From Sphingorhabdus sp. Alg231-15 (GTDB taxonomy: Bacteria; Pseudomonadota; Alphaproteobacteria; Sphingomonadales; Sphingomonadaceae), in NCBI RefSeq assembly GCF_900149705.1, contig NZ_LT703001.1, forward strand, positions 930,001 to 994,000: 64,000 nucleotides of DNA, in the 5' to 3' direction. Both the position numbers and the translations under genes were made by a program. Below are positions 36,753 through 45,249 of the stretch, piece after piece (the stretch's first letter is position 1; the number at the start of each line of letters is the position of its first letter). The notes under the pieces are model-generated. The model did not search any database and had not been told where the DNA came from. It was given only the letters and a program-made list of their open reading frames with translations.

Positions 36753-37943
36753 ATGGAAAGCAATGCTGCGGTGCGCAATGACGTGCCCACTCATGATTTC
36801 GACATATATAGCGAACCGGCGATCAAGGTCGATGTCCATGATGCCTTTCTGGCCCTGAAAAACGAAGCCCCTCCCCTGTTTTGGACGCCTCAAAATGGTG
36901 GCCATTGGATTGTCACCGATGGCGATTTGATGATCGATTTGCTGCGCAAACCGAATATCTTTTCCAACGAGAACTTCTCGATTCCGCATATTGAAAACAT
37001 ACCCAAAACAATCCCGCTATCTCTCGATCCGCCAGAACATCGACCCTATCGCCAGATGATGCGACCGTTCTTCGAGAAAAAAGCGATTGCGCCCCTGCAA
37101 GAGAGGATCCAGCAATGGGCAGACAGGCTTATCGGCGCGGTCCAGGCCGACAGGCAGTGTGAATTTATCGACGCAGTCGGCTCGCGCTTTCCGGTATCGG
37201 TTTTTATGGAAATGCTCGGACTCCCGCTTGACCGATTTGATGAGTTTCGCGCGCTTGTAGACGAGAATTTTGCACTAGCTGGCACGCCCGAAGTGGCTCA
37301 AGTTCAACAGAAGATTATCGCGATGTTGGCGGAATTTGTGAAAGAGCGCCAGGCTGACCCGAAGGACGATATGATGAGTCATATCATCCGATCCGATATT
37401 GACGGACGCACTCTTTCATTCGAAGAATTGCTTTCGATCGCGCATCTTCTGTTTCTCGCAGGGCTAGACACTGTTGTTAATGCACTCAGTTTCAGCATGA
37501 AGCATCTGGCGATAGATACAGCGCTGCAGTCAAGAATTACCGATGATCCTGCCTGTATTCCCGATGTCACCGAAGAATTGTTGCGCCGCTACAGCTTTGT
37601 CAATCTGCCCCGCCAGATCAACGAAGATACGGTATTGGGCGATCAGAAATTGTCCAAGGGGGAGAAGATTATCTGCCCGCTTGCCATGATCGGATGGGAG
37701 GATAAGCTCAACGAAGATCCGATGACTGTTTCGGTTGATCGCAAACATTATCGCCATGGCGCTTTTGGATCGGGAATCCACACCTGTCTGGGGCTGCATC
37801 TCGCGCGGATGGAGCTGCATATTTTCTATGAAACCTGGTTCCGTGAGATTGGCCGGTTTCAATTGGACCCCGATAAACCGAAAGGAGCCATGCGCGGCGG
37901 TGTGGTCTGGGCGATTGAAGAACTCTGGCTCAGCTGGGAATAG
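36753..37943 (+). CDS. Cytochrome P450
   Basis: A heme-thiolate monooxygenase of 396 residues, soluble bacterial type. The heme-binding loop is FGSGIHTCLGLHLAR with the ligand Cys345. The K-helix ExxR is EELLRR, and the oxygen-binding I-helix is LLFLAGLDTVVNAL, where the usual acid-Thr pair is D-T. Start behind GGAGATGATGTT (GGAG eleven bases upstream). It needs ferredoxin and reductase from elsewhere. It lies between the epimerase and lipid genes; a hydroxylation of a lipid or terpenoid is conceivable, but the substrate is unknown. Confidence 0.93.
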   Translation: MESNAAVRNDVPTHDFDIYSEPAIKVDVHDAFLALKNEAPPLFWTPQNGGHWIVTDGDLMIDLLRKPNIFSNENFSIPHIENIPKTIPLSLDPPEHRPYRQMMRPFFEKKAIAPLQERIQQWADRLIGAVQADRQCEFIDAVGSRFPVSVFMEMLGLPLDRFDEFRALVDENFALAGTPEVAQVQQKIIAMLAEFVKERQADPKDDMMSHIIRSDIDGRTLSFEELLSIAHLLFLAGLDTVVNALSFSMKHLAIDTALQSRITDDPACIPDVTEELLRRYSFVNLPRQINEDTVLGDQKLSKGEKIICPLAMIGWEDKLNEDPMTVSVDRKHYRHGAFGSGIHTCLGLHLARMELHIFYETWFREIGRFQLDPDKPKGAMRGGVVWAIEELWLSWE

Positions 37944-37952
37944 ACCAGCCGT

Positions 37953-38471
37953 TTAAAGCAGCGGACCCACAAATTGCTCCGCTAGATATGTCACGAAAGT
38001 CATTGATAAACCAAGTAGAAATACTCGGTAAGCAAGACCCAGATAGCGGTATTTCTTCCGCTCGAGTACTACACCCATTTGATAAATATCACGCAACATC
38101 GTGCGATAAACCGTTTCCTGATCCACGAAATTCTCCTCCAAAAGCTGATCTTTGAACTCGTCTTCCGATATTTTGGAGAACGCGCCGAAAAACAGCATAT
38201 TGGGATTGGCACCTGCCCGTATCTTGGTCGCTGGCATTACGGCAATCGCGGCCAGACCGGCCGCAGAAAACGCTGAAATAGCGAGTATCAGCAAAGGCAG
38301 AGAGAAGCTGCTGGCATGGCTTTGTCCTATAGCCAGAGTAAACACCACAAATGTTGCGCCAATAAGCATATTAGCTTTGTGATCGGCCATCAGACTGAGT
38401 TGAACATGATGTTGCTGGGTCGTACGCAGCAATTGGATGACTTCATCCGGCCATTTTCGTTCCTCAGTCAT
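37953..38471 (-). CDS. Stand-alone Pycsar-type transmembrane protein (PycTM/DUF5706-like)
   Basis: A protein of 172 residues from the ATG at 38471 (MTEERKWPDEV); an in-frame start at 38558 is possible but adds an atypical leader. It has a helix LLRTTQQHHVQLSLMADHKANMLIG leading into two membrane spans, the cytoplasmic segment PNMLFFGAFSKISEDEFKDQLL, and a last span after RDIYQMGVVLERKKYRYLGLAYRVF. This matches proteins annotated as Pycsar effector family. In Pycsar defence such a protein is activated by a cyclic nucleotide made by PycC; no cyclase is nearby, so this copy may have a housekeeping role. Confidence 0.7.
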   Translation of the reverse strand: MTEERKWPDEVIQLLRTTQQHHVQLSLMADHKANMLIGATFVVFTLAIGQSHASSFSLPLLILAISAFSAAGLAAIAVMPATKIRAGANPNMLFFGAFSKISEDEFKDQLLEENFVDQETVYRTMLRDIYQMGVVLERKKYRYLGLAYRVFLLGLSMTFVTYLAEQFVGPLL

Positions 38472-38657
38472 GCTCGACCCTCCGCAAAGGCGCGACCCGA
38501 TGCGCCGCAAGAGTGACATAATCGGCGCAATTGGGCAAGTTACGGGGTAGATGCCCACCCTTGTGCCCTGTTTCGGCCTTATTCGCTTGCCAATGGGGAC
38601 TTCATATTGGCAAAGGTTGCTTAGAATGAAGCAGGCCGGGATATTGGGGAATTAAAC

Positions 38658-38903
38658 ATGGCAAGTCGCGAAGAAATTATGGCCAAGGTGGAAACCTTGA
38701 TTGGACCCTTTAACAATAAGGGCGTCGAGCTGAAAGACGATACCACCTTTGCCGGCGATCTGGAGTGGGACAGCCTGACGGTTATGGATTTTGTTGCTGC
38801 GGTGGAAGACGAGTTTGATATCATCATCACCATGAACATGCAGGCCGAAATCGAAAATGTCGGTCAGCTTGCTGACGCTGTCGCCAAATTGATGGATAAC
38901 TGA
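38658..38903 (+). CDS. Acyl carrier protein of the sphingolipid pathway
   Basis: An acidic carrier of 81 residues. The phosphopantetheine attachment site is DSL in LEWDSLTVMDFV. It lies 103 bases before the serine palmitoyltransferase gene on the same strand. In Caulobacter and sphingomonads a dedicated ACP beside spt delivers the acyl chain for 3-ketosphinganine formation. It is distinct from a fatty-acid-synthase AcpP, whose motif context is usually GADSLDTVELVM. Confidence 0.9.
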   Translation: MASREEIMAKVETLIGPFNNKGVELKDDTTFAGDLEWDSLTVMDFVAAVEDEFDIIITMNMQAEIENVGQLADAVAKLMDN

Positions 38904-39006
38904 ACAACAATTTCGTCAATGCAATCTTGAGCAAGCATCTCATTGGAAACAACGGTCTCCAAGAGATGCTGATCCAAGTTCAGCATGACGATCAATAGAG
39001 AAGCAA

Positions 39007-40206
39007 ATGACCGACCTACTGAGTAAATTTGACCCGCTGATTCAGGAACGCGAAACGCTGCTTGCAACGGGCGTCAAAGATCCCTTCTCCCTCGTGATGG
39101 AAGAAGTAAAATCACCCACTGTCGCCATGTGTAATGGCAAAGAAACCATCCTGCTTGGCACCTATAATTATATGGGCATGACCTTTGACGATGATGTCCA
39201 GCAAGCTGGACTACAAGCGCTCAAGGACTTTGGCTCTGGAACTACTGGCAGCCGCGTTCTCAACGGCACCTACAGCCCGCACAAGGATTGCGAAGAAGCG
39301 CTCAAAGAATTTTACGCGATGGACCATGCAATGGTCTTCTCCACCGGCTATCAGGCCAATCTAGGAATCATTTCCGCGCTAGCTGGCAAAGGTGACTATG
39401 TCATTCTCGACATTGACAGCCATGCCTCCATTTATGATGGCTGCGCTATGGGCAATGCAGAAATTGTCGCCTTCCGCCACAATGATGTCGAAGCACTGGA
39501 AAAACGGCTGAAGCGCCTTCCTGCCGACGCCGGCAAACTGGTCGTACTCGAAGGTGTCTATTCGATGCTTGGTGATGTTGCACCGCTCAAAGAGATGATC
39601 CGGATCTGTAAAGAAAACGGGGCCATGACCTTGGTTGATGAAGCGCATAGCATGGGCTTTATCGGCGAGAATGGCCGCGGTGTGGTTGAGGACCAGGGCG
39701 TTATCGACGATGTTGATTTCATCATCGGAACGTTCAGCAAATCGGTGGGAACCGTTGGCGGCTTCTGCGTCTCCAACCATCCGAAATTTGAAATCTTGCG
39801 GCTGGTTTGCCGTCCCTACGTGTTCACGGCCTCTCTGCCGCCAAGCGTAATGGCAACCGCGAGCACCTCGATCCGCAAGCTGATGCACAGCGGAAACAAG
39901 CGCGCGCATTTGTGGGAAAATAGCAAGAAACTCCACAAGGGACTGCGCGATCTGGGCTTTGAGCTGGGCACTCCGGACGCGCAAAGCGCGATTATAGCAG
40001 TGATCATGCCTGATCTGGAACGCGGTGCGATGATGTGGCAGGCTCTTCTCGAAGAAGGCCTCTACGTCAATCTGGCGCGGCCACCAGCAACGCCGGCAAA
40101 CATGACCTTGCTGCGTTGCTCACTTTGTGCCGAGCATACGACCGAACAAGTTGATCAAATTCTCGGCATGTTTGAAGCAGCAGGCAAAGCGGTTGGCGCA
40201 ATCTAA
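39007..40206 (+). CDS. spt: Serine palmitoyltransferase
   Basis: A PLP-dependent enzyme of 399 residues that condenses serine with an acyl thioester to 3-ketosphinganine, the first step of sphingolipid synthesis. It belongs to the alpha-oxoamine synthase family. Landmarks: FGSGTTGSRVLNGTY, FSTGYQANLG, TLVDEAHSMGFIG, the PLP-binding Lys245 in GTFSKSVG, and RPYVFTASLPPS. The sequence closely follows the Sphingomonas SPT pattern I know, which is soluble and homodimeric. Its dedicated ACP gene is directly upstream, and a crotonase gene follows after 21 bases. Confidence 0.95.
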   Translation: MTDLLSKFDPLIQERETLLATGVKDPFSLVMEEVKSPTVAMCNGKETILLGTYNYMGMTFDDDVQQAGLQALKDFGSGTTGSRVLNGTYSPHKDCEEALKEFYAMDHAMVFSTGYQANLGIISALAGKGDYVILDIDSHASIYDGCAMGNAEIVAFRHNDVEALEKRLKRLPADAGKLVVLEGVYSMLGDVAPLKEMIRICKENGAMTLVDEAHSMGFIGENGRGVVEDQGVIDDVDFIIGTFSKSVGTVGGFCVSNHPKFEILRLVCRPYVFTASLPPSVMATASTSIRKLMHSGNKRAHLWENSKKLHKGLRDLGFELGTPDAQSAIIAVIMPDLERGAMMWQALLEEGLYVNLARPPATPANMTLLRCSLCAEHTTEQVDQILGMFEAAGKAVGAI

Positions 40207-40227
40207 TCCTCCTCGCGGGAGACAGGA

Positions 40228-41022
40228 ATGACTAACAGTCTGCTCATCGAACAACGCGGTGCGATTGAAATTCTCTCGCTCAATCGGCCGGATAAACTGA
40301 ACACGATGAACGAAGACATGATCTTCGCGCTACAGGATTATTTTCGCGGGCTGCAGGACCGACATGACGTTCGGGTGGTTCTGTTTCGCGCAGAAGGACG
40401 GGCTTTTTGTGCAGGCCTGGATATCGGCGCCTGGAAAAATGACGGATCGCGGGGACAAGTCCAGCATATCTGGCGCACGCAGCGCAGCATTGCGACGGTC
40501 ATGCAGCTTATGCGGCAATGTCCACAGCCGATTATCGCGCTAGGGCAAGGCGCGGCTTGTGGTGGCGGTTTCTCGCTCCTGCTCGCCAGCGATGTCCGCT
40601 ATGGTGCACCAAGTCTGAAAATGAACGCGGCCTATATCAAAATCGGCCTTGGCGGCTGCGATATGGGGTCGAGCTATTTCCTACCGCGGCTTGTCGGATC
40701 ATCGCTCGCGTCCGAACTGCTCCTGACCGGCCGGTTCATTCATGCTGAACGCGCTGAGAAACTGGGGTTGATCAGTGAAGTTGTCGAGGAAGACAAACTG
40801 GTCAGCACCGGTCTTTCTCTCGCTGAAGAGATGCTCGACACGGCACCCATGGGCCTGCGCCTGACCAAAGATGCGCTTAACCGCAATATCGATGCGCAAA
40901 GTTTTGAGGCGGCGATGGCGATTGAAGACCGGCAACAAGCGATGCTGAGCCTGACGGAAGACAGCCGCGAAGCCGCCAAGGCCTTTTTCAGCAAGCGTAA
41001 GCCGGACTATAAGGACCGCTAA
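40228..41022 (+). CDS. Enoyl-CoA hydratase/isomerase family protein
   Basis: A crotonase of 264 residues. The oxyanion motifs are AFCAGLDIGAW and GQGAACGGGFSLLLA. The later segment LGGCDMGSSYFLPRLVG has Asp where hydratases carry the second Glu, a pattern seen in PaaG/dienoyl-isomerase-like members. It is placed 21 bases after the SPT gene, so it is probably in the same transcript. It could adjust the acyl chain used for lipid synthesis, or this may be a chance association. Confidence 0.85.
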   Translation: MTNSLLIEQRGAIEILSLNRPDKLNTMNEDMIFALQDYFRGLQDRHDVRVVLFRAEGRAFCAGLDIGAWKNDGSRGQVQHIWRTQRSIATVMQLMRQCPQPIIALGQGAACGGGFSLLLASDVRYGAPSLKMNAAYIKIGLGGCDMGSSYFLPRLVGSSLASELLLTGRFIHAERAEKLGLISEVVEEDKLVSTGLSLAEEMLDTAPMGLRLTKDALNRNIDAQSFEAAMAIEDRQQAMLSLTEDSREAAKAFFSKRKPDYKDR

Positions 41023-41032
41023 CCCGGGTCAC

Positions 41033-41428
41033 CTAACGATCGCGGTTTTCGGTGCCCTGCCCTGCCGTGATAAAAAGTGCTGTCGCTTCTGCTTCAATAT
41101 CCGCGGTGTGCCACACACCGGGTGGATTGATTGCATATTCACCTTCCTGAAGCGCTATCTGTTTCTCTGATCCATCTTCCATTTGCTGAATCAGCGACAT
41201 TTCGCCTTTGATGCACATGACAACTTCAGCACCAACGGGGTGCATTTCCCAAACGGTCCATGGCTCCGTAAACTGGTGTAGCGACACAAGGCGTCCCTCT
41301 GCTCCATCATTGGCGTGGCGTTCGCCATAGGCTTGATACCAGGCCGGATCGCCAGTGAAACGGGGTTCGGAAAATGCAGTTGCACCCAGCCCCAGATGAA
41401 TGGGATTGTCGGTAAGATTATCAGCCAT
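41033..41428 (-). CDS. Cupin domain protein
   Basis: A single-domain cupin of 131 residues. The two motifs are visible as WEMHPVGAEVVMCIKGEMSLIQQ and GEYAINPPGVWHTADI, giving a small beta-barrel with potential metal ligands (His and Glu). Function unknown. It is the last gene of a minus-strand set with the nucleotidyltransferase-like and lipid-kinase-like genes (gaps 36 and 15 bases) and converges on the crotonase gene. Confidence 0.82.
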   Translation of the reverse strand: MADNLTDNPIHLGLGATAFSEPRFTGDPAWYQAYGERHANDGAEGRLVSLHQFTEPWTVWEMHPVGAEVVMCIKGEMSLIQQMEDGSEKQIALQEGEYAINPPGVWHTADIEAEATALFITAGQGTENRDR

Positions 41429-41464
41429 AGTTCGCCTCCCTGAAATTCAGAAGCACACCCTACC

Positions 41465-42367
41465 CTATTTAATCGCACCACCGGCAATTAATCGCGGCAA
41501 CATCGTAAGCGCGCCCAGTATCGGCCATTTCCGCTGCCAGGGTTTGATTTCATAGTTGGTACCGGCATGGCGGTTGATCTTCCAGGCGAGATAATCAATC
41601 CCTCCGGCATAGGTTCCTGACGCTTTTGCGAGGCGGGCCAGAGTCAAAAGCTTGCCATTGCGCCGCAGGGTCTTCCAACGCTTTTCCGCCTCTGCAAGCG
41701 ACAGCTCGCGAGTTTCTGATGGATCCTGCTCTTGTATAAGAGCCATTGTGGCAAGACCAAAACGTTCGTAACGCTGGGGATCGGCATCAACCACTGAGCC
41801 GGGACGGTTGGCCCGTTCGGCCCTTAGTTCGGCTCCATAGGTCAGCTCAAACCCCCGATGCCAGATGTGCATCGGCGTCTGCGGCTCAATGCCCAACACT
41901 GGCAAGGCGAGTGCAAACAGGGTCACAGGCGCACAGGCAATCGCCGCCACCGCTTTATCGCGCGCTGCATCATCAGCACACCAGACCAGACGTGACGGCT
42001 GCGCAAAGCGCGCCCAAACACTTACTGCACTGGCCTCTAGTCCATTTAGCTTGTGGAAATCCTCTTCGCTCAGCACTGCAATCTTGGCGACCAATCCGTC
42101 ATGCTCCGCCGGAAAGACATTTGGCGGCAGGAGCTTGTTTGCCCGGACCAGCCAGCTTTTCCCATAAGCAGCTTCATAGCTGGACACGATCAAGTAGAAA
42201 TCCAGCATCTGCCCTTCCAGCTCCGTCGTCCTGAGACAAGAGCCATAAAAGAGGACCGCCCGAGAGGCATCGCCATATTGCGCCGCAACAGCAGCTGCGA
42301 AAGCGGACACACGAGGATCAACCGGCTCTGCCAGCTCCTCTTCTACAAGGGGTTCCAGATAACTCAC
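41465..42367 (-). CDS. Nucleotidyltransferase-fold protein (Tam41-like)
   Basis: A protein of 300 residues. The N-terminal segment VLFYGSCLR...MLDFYLIVSSYEAAYGKS has the GS...DxD-like layout of the nucleotidyltransferase fold and resembles mitochondrial Tam41-type CDP-diacylglycerol synthases (YGSG...MIDF). A second domain is mostly helical; the C-terminus (PWQRKWPILGALTMLPRLIAGG) may touch the membrane. The upstream gene encodes a diacylglycerol/ceramide-kinase-like enzyme, so the two may activate a phosphorylated lipid. A role in making an anionic sphingolipid headgroup is inference from context. Confidence 0.6.
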   Translation of the reverse strand: MSYLEPLVEEELAEPVDPRVSAFAAAVAAQYGDASRAVLFYGSCLRTTELEGQMLDFYLIVSSYEAAYGKSWLVRANKLLPPNVFPAEHDGLVAKIAVLSEEDFHKLNGLEASAVSVWARFAQPSRLVWCADDAARDKAVAAIACAPVTLFALALPVLGIEPQTPMHIWHRGFELTYGAELRAERANRPGSVVDADPQRYERFGLATMALIQEQDPSETRELSLAEAEKRWKTLRRNGKLLTLARLAKASGTYAGGIDYLAWKINRHAGTNYEIKPWQRKWPILGALTMLPRLIAGGAIK

Positions 42368-42382
42368 CCGGCGGATGATAGC

Positions 42383-43357
42383 CTAAGCAGCGAGGCGAAG
42401 GAAAGATACGGGCTTCGTCGATTTCAAAACAATCGGACGCCCTTCCTGGGCACGGAACAATTCACCGTCCATCACGACATTGCTATTTTCGCCTTCGATC
42501 CGGATCATATCGCCTTGCTCAAGATGAATACCTTTTTGCGCTGTCTTGCCGAGACGACCGAACAGAACGGAGAAAATGAAACGCAGCAGTGCCGCCGGTT
42601 TCTGGTCAATTGCCATGAACTGAAGGCGTCCGCGCTTTCCACGTGATTGGGTCAAGCGGCGCATCAGCAGCAATTTTTCAAGCGTTGTCACGATCAGGAT
42701 GGCAAAATTACCCTGATATTGCCCCTTCTTGATCAAAGAAATACTGATTGGCGAGGGTTTGTTCGGTAGAAATTTTGCGCGTATTCCAAACAGTACCGAA
42801 GCCAAAGCAGCAAAAACTGTCAACACGTGGGATGCCGCATTTGGCAAGCCCAGGGGATAGATTTTATGCCGGCAGTATAGAATAAATTCCGATAAGCCCG
42901 CTCCGCCAAGGAACATACCCAGCACGACTTTGCTATCCTTGCGACCATCGGACAGCGCAATCAGTTCGCGATCTACAAGATGTTCATGCAAATCATGCTT
43001 GGCCATTTCCACGATGCGTTCGAGTGCTTTCAGCGGATTGCCTTCCGCACCCAGATCAAGAGCGATCAGATTGGTTTTGCCATTAGGCAATACTGCAACC
43101 GGCGGTGGGTTATCTCCAAAATGCCCACCTTGGTGCAATTCGGTAAGCGCCGCCTGGACGGTGCCGTCACCACCATTGATCACCAACACTTTGGGTTTCA
43201 CTTTTGCAATCGTCTGCAACGCTTTGGTAATCTCGTCCACGGCATCGACTTCATAATGGAAAACATCACAGTTTTTAACACAATAAGAGCGTACTTCCGG
43301 CAATATCGCACGATTACCCGTGGAATTTGGATTCGAAAGTAGCGCTACATTGGCCAT
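42383..43357 (-). CDS. Diacylglycerol kinase catalytic-domain lipid kinase (ceramide kinase candidate)
   Basis: A protein of 324 residues with the lipid-kinase fold. It has an N-terminal NPNSTGNR element, the nucleotide-binding INGGDGTVQAAL near residue 60 and PNGKTNLIALDLG around 92. The C-terminal beta-domain includes GDMIRIEGENSNVVMDGELF, the usual position of the conserved Asp-Gly. Enzymes of this family phosphorylate diacylglycerol, sphingosine or ceramide. Caulobacter has a ceramide kinase of this family in its sphingolipid locus, so with SPT 2 kb away a ceramide kinase is plausible. First gene of an operon with the Tam41-like protein and the cupin. Confidence 0.82.
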   Translation of the reverse strand: MANVALLSNPNSTGNRAILPEVRSYCVKNCDVFHYEVDAVDEITKALQTIAKVKPKVLVINGGDGTVQAALTELHQGGHFGDNPPPVAVLPNGKTNLIALDLGAEGNPLKALERIVEMAKHDLHEHLVDRELIALSDGRKDSKVVLGMFLGGAGLSEFILYCRHKIYPLGLPNAASHVLTVFAALASVLFGIRAKFLPNKPSPISISLIKKGQYQGNFAILIVTTLEKLLLMRRLTQSRGKRGRLQFMAIDQKPAALLRFIFSVLFGRLGKTAQKGIHLEQGDMIRIEGENSNVVMDGELFRAQEGRPIVLKSTKPVSFLRLAA

Positions 43358-43392
43358 TATTTAGTTGCCCGTTTCTCTGAAATATCTGACCG

Positions 43393-43875
43393 TCACAGAT
43401 ATTTCATCTTGATGTTGATCGATTTCACTTCATTGCCAACCGTGAATTTGGTCTTTTTGTAACTCGGCTTGCCCAAATTAAAGATATTGATGCTCGGGTT
43501 GTTCGACATACCGCCACCATCTTTGGAGATATCAGTCTTGCCATTTCCGTTCACATCGTGACGTACGGCGATGCCATAGGTACCGCTGGCAGGCATAGGC
43601 ACGCAAAAAGTCATAGTATCGCTCTTTGCAGGCGCCTCAATGCGGCTAATCCACGCACCTTTTTTCAGCCACTCCGATTTCGTTCCGCGATAGCTTTGTA
43701 CGCGAATCTTTCCGGATGCCGCCTTGACGCCGCTCAAATTCACTAGAACAGCCGGACCATTGCCAGACCTGCATTTGCTCATATCATTTGAAATTTTTTG
43801 CCCAGCGGTTACTGCCGATGCAGGCATGGCCAAGACGGCGGTTGAAAGCGCAAGAGACGCTGCAAATTTCAACAT
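43393..43875 (-). CDS. DUF2141 domain secreted protein
   Basis: A protein of 160 residues from the ATG at 43875 (AGGAG eight bases upstream); a longer start at 43911 is less likely. Signal peptide FAASLALSTAVLAMPASA. The mature beta-sandwich contains SGKIRVQSYRGTKSEWLKKGAW and GTYGIAVRHDVNGNGKTDISKDGGG, the hallmark of DUF2141 with a calcium-loop-like DVNGNGKTD. Function unknown. Its own promoter faces away from lptF; the 35-base gap to the kinase gene at 43357 suggests it may lead that operon. Confidence 0.85.
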   Translation of the reverse strand: MLKFAASLALSTAVLAMPASAVTAGQKISNDMSKCRSGNGPAVLVNLSGVKAASGKIRVQSYRGTKSEWLKKGAWISRIEAPAKSDTMTFCVPMPASGTYGIAVRHDVNGNGKTDISKDGGGMSNNPSINIFNLGKPSYKKTKFTVGNEVKSINIKMKYL

Positions 43876-43998
43876 GACGAAAATACTCCTAGTCGTTATA
43901 CCCGCGTTCAAACTGCGGCGGATAGAGAATCAGCCCCGATATAGATGGGGTTATGAAAATGATTTGCGGCAGAAACATGGTGAGAGGGCGACGATAAG

Positions 43999-45207
43999 TT
44001 GAAATTACTGAATTCTACCGATCGCTATATCGCCCGTCTGATCGCCGTTCCGCTATTCAGCACGCTGGTCATTGCCGCCATGTTGCTGGTACTTGAGAAG
44101 ATGTTGAGGCTGTTCGATTTTGTTGCAGCCGAGGGCGGCCCGGTCAGTGTAGTCTGGCGGATGCTCGCCAATCTTATTCCAGAATATCTGTCTCTTGGCA
44201 TTCCGATTGGCTTGATATTGGGGATTTTGCTAGCGTTTCGCAAGTTGGCACTGAGCTCGGAACTGGATGTTTTTCGCGCTGTTGGTCAAGGTTATAACCG
44301 TCTTTTGAGAGTGCCTTACATGTTTGCTGTGGCGCTCATGTTGGTCAATCTGGCTCTTGTGGGCTTCATCCAGCCACTGTCCCGATATTATTACGAGGAG
44401 TTGCGCTTTGAGCTGCGTTCTGGCGCACTTGGCGCATCTATAAAAGTCGGCGAATTCACCAATTTGGGCTCCAAAATGACCATGCGCATCGAAGAAAGTC
44501 GCGACAATGGCACAAAATTGAGTGGCATGTTTGTCCGCGCCGAAGGCAAGTCCGGTCAGATTGTCTCGGTAACCGCAGAAAATGGACAGTTTCTTGCGAC
44601 GGACGATCCAGACACGATCATATTACGTCTGTCTCAAGGTGTTCTGATTCATGATGCTCCCAATTATGACAAACCACGCATATTAAGCTTCAGCAGTCAT
44701 GATCTGCCGATCGATCTACCGGATATCGAGGCTTTCCGTTCTAGGGGCGGTAAAGATCTCGAATATACTATACCGGAGTTGGTAAAAGTCGGTCTGGACG
44801 AAACCCGTCCCGTAGCGGAGCGCAATCAAAGTCGTGCGAATTTTCACTACCGAATGGTCGAAGTGGTCATGATGTTGCTGATGCCTCTATTGGCGTTGGC
44901 GCTTGCGATTCCGCCGAAAAGATCCAATTCAGCATTGGGGGTTTTCATCTCGATCGTGATGATTGTAACCTATCATAAGGTCAACCAATATGGAGAGGAT
45001 CTGGGAGCGCTCGGTATAGTTGATCCGATTATTGCGCTTTGGGTCCCGTTCCTGCTGTTTGGCGGGCTAATATTGTGGATGTACCATATGGTCGCGCATG
45101 TACCCGGAGGACAACCGATCGGAGCGCTCGAGAAAGCCTTTTCAAGATTTGGTGGCGTTTTCAAAGGATTGCTTAACTTCAACCGAAAGCGGGCGGATGT
45201 TAAATAA
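43999..45207 (+). CDS. lptF: LptF/LptG-family permease (LptF)
   Basis: A permease of 402 residues of the YjgP/YjgQ family: three N-terminal membrane spans, a periplasmic beta-jellyroll (about residues 130-260) and three C-terminal spans. In E. coli, LptF and LptG with the ATPase LptB extract lipopolysaccharide from the inner membrane. Start codon appears to be TTG (LKLLNSTDRYIARL). lptG follows 42 bases later. Many sphingomonads make glycosphingolipids instead of LPS, so the cargo here could be a sphingolipid; this is inference from the neighbouring lipid genes. Confidence 0.9.
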   Translation: MKLLNSTDRYIARLIAVPLFSTLVIAAMLLVLEKMLRLFDFVAAEGGPVSVVWRMLANLIPEYLSLGIPIGLILGILLAFRKLALSSELDVFRAVGQGYNRLLRVPYMFAVALMLVNLALVGFIQPLSRYYYEELRFELRSGALGASIKVGEFTNLGSKMTMRIEESRDNGTKLSGMFVRAEGKSGQIVSVTAENGQFLATDDPDTIILRLSQGVLIHDAPNYDKPRILSFSSHDLPIDLPDIEAFRSRGGKDLEYTIPELVKVGLDETRPVAERNQSRANFHYRMVEVVMMLLMPLLALALAIPPKRSNSALGVFISIVMIVTYHKVNQYGEDLGALGIVDPIIALWVPFLLFGGLILWMYHMVAHVPGGQPIGALEKAFSRFGGVFKGLLNFNRKRADVK

Positions 45208-45249
45208 TTGCCTTGCAGTCCCCGACCTTATTGAGGAAGGCGGGCAGTC

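Noticed and set aside
37953-38471. Complete Pycsar defence system
   Set aside because: Only the membrane protein is present; no cyclase gene is within reach, and the neighbours are lipid and P450 genes.
44008-44120. ATG start for lptF further downstream
   Set aside because: It would remove the first membrane span; the TTG start at 43999 gives the standard N-terminus of the family.
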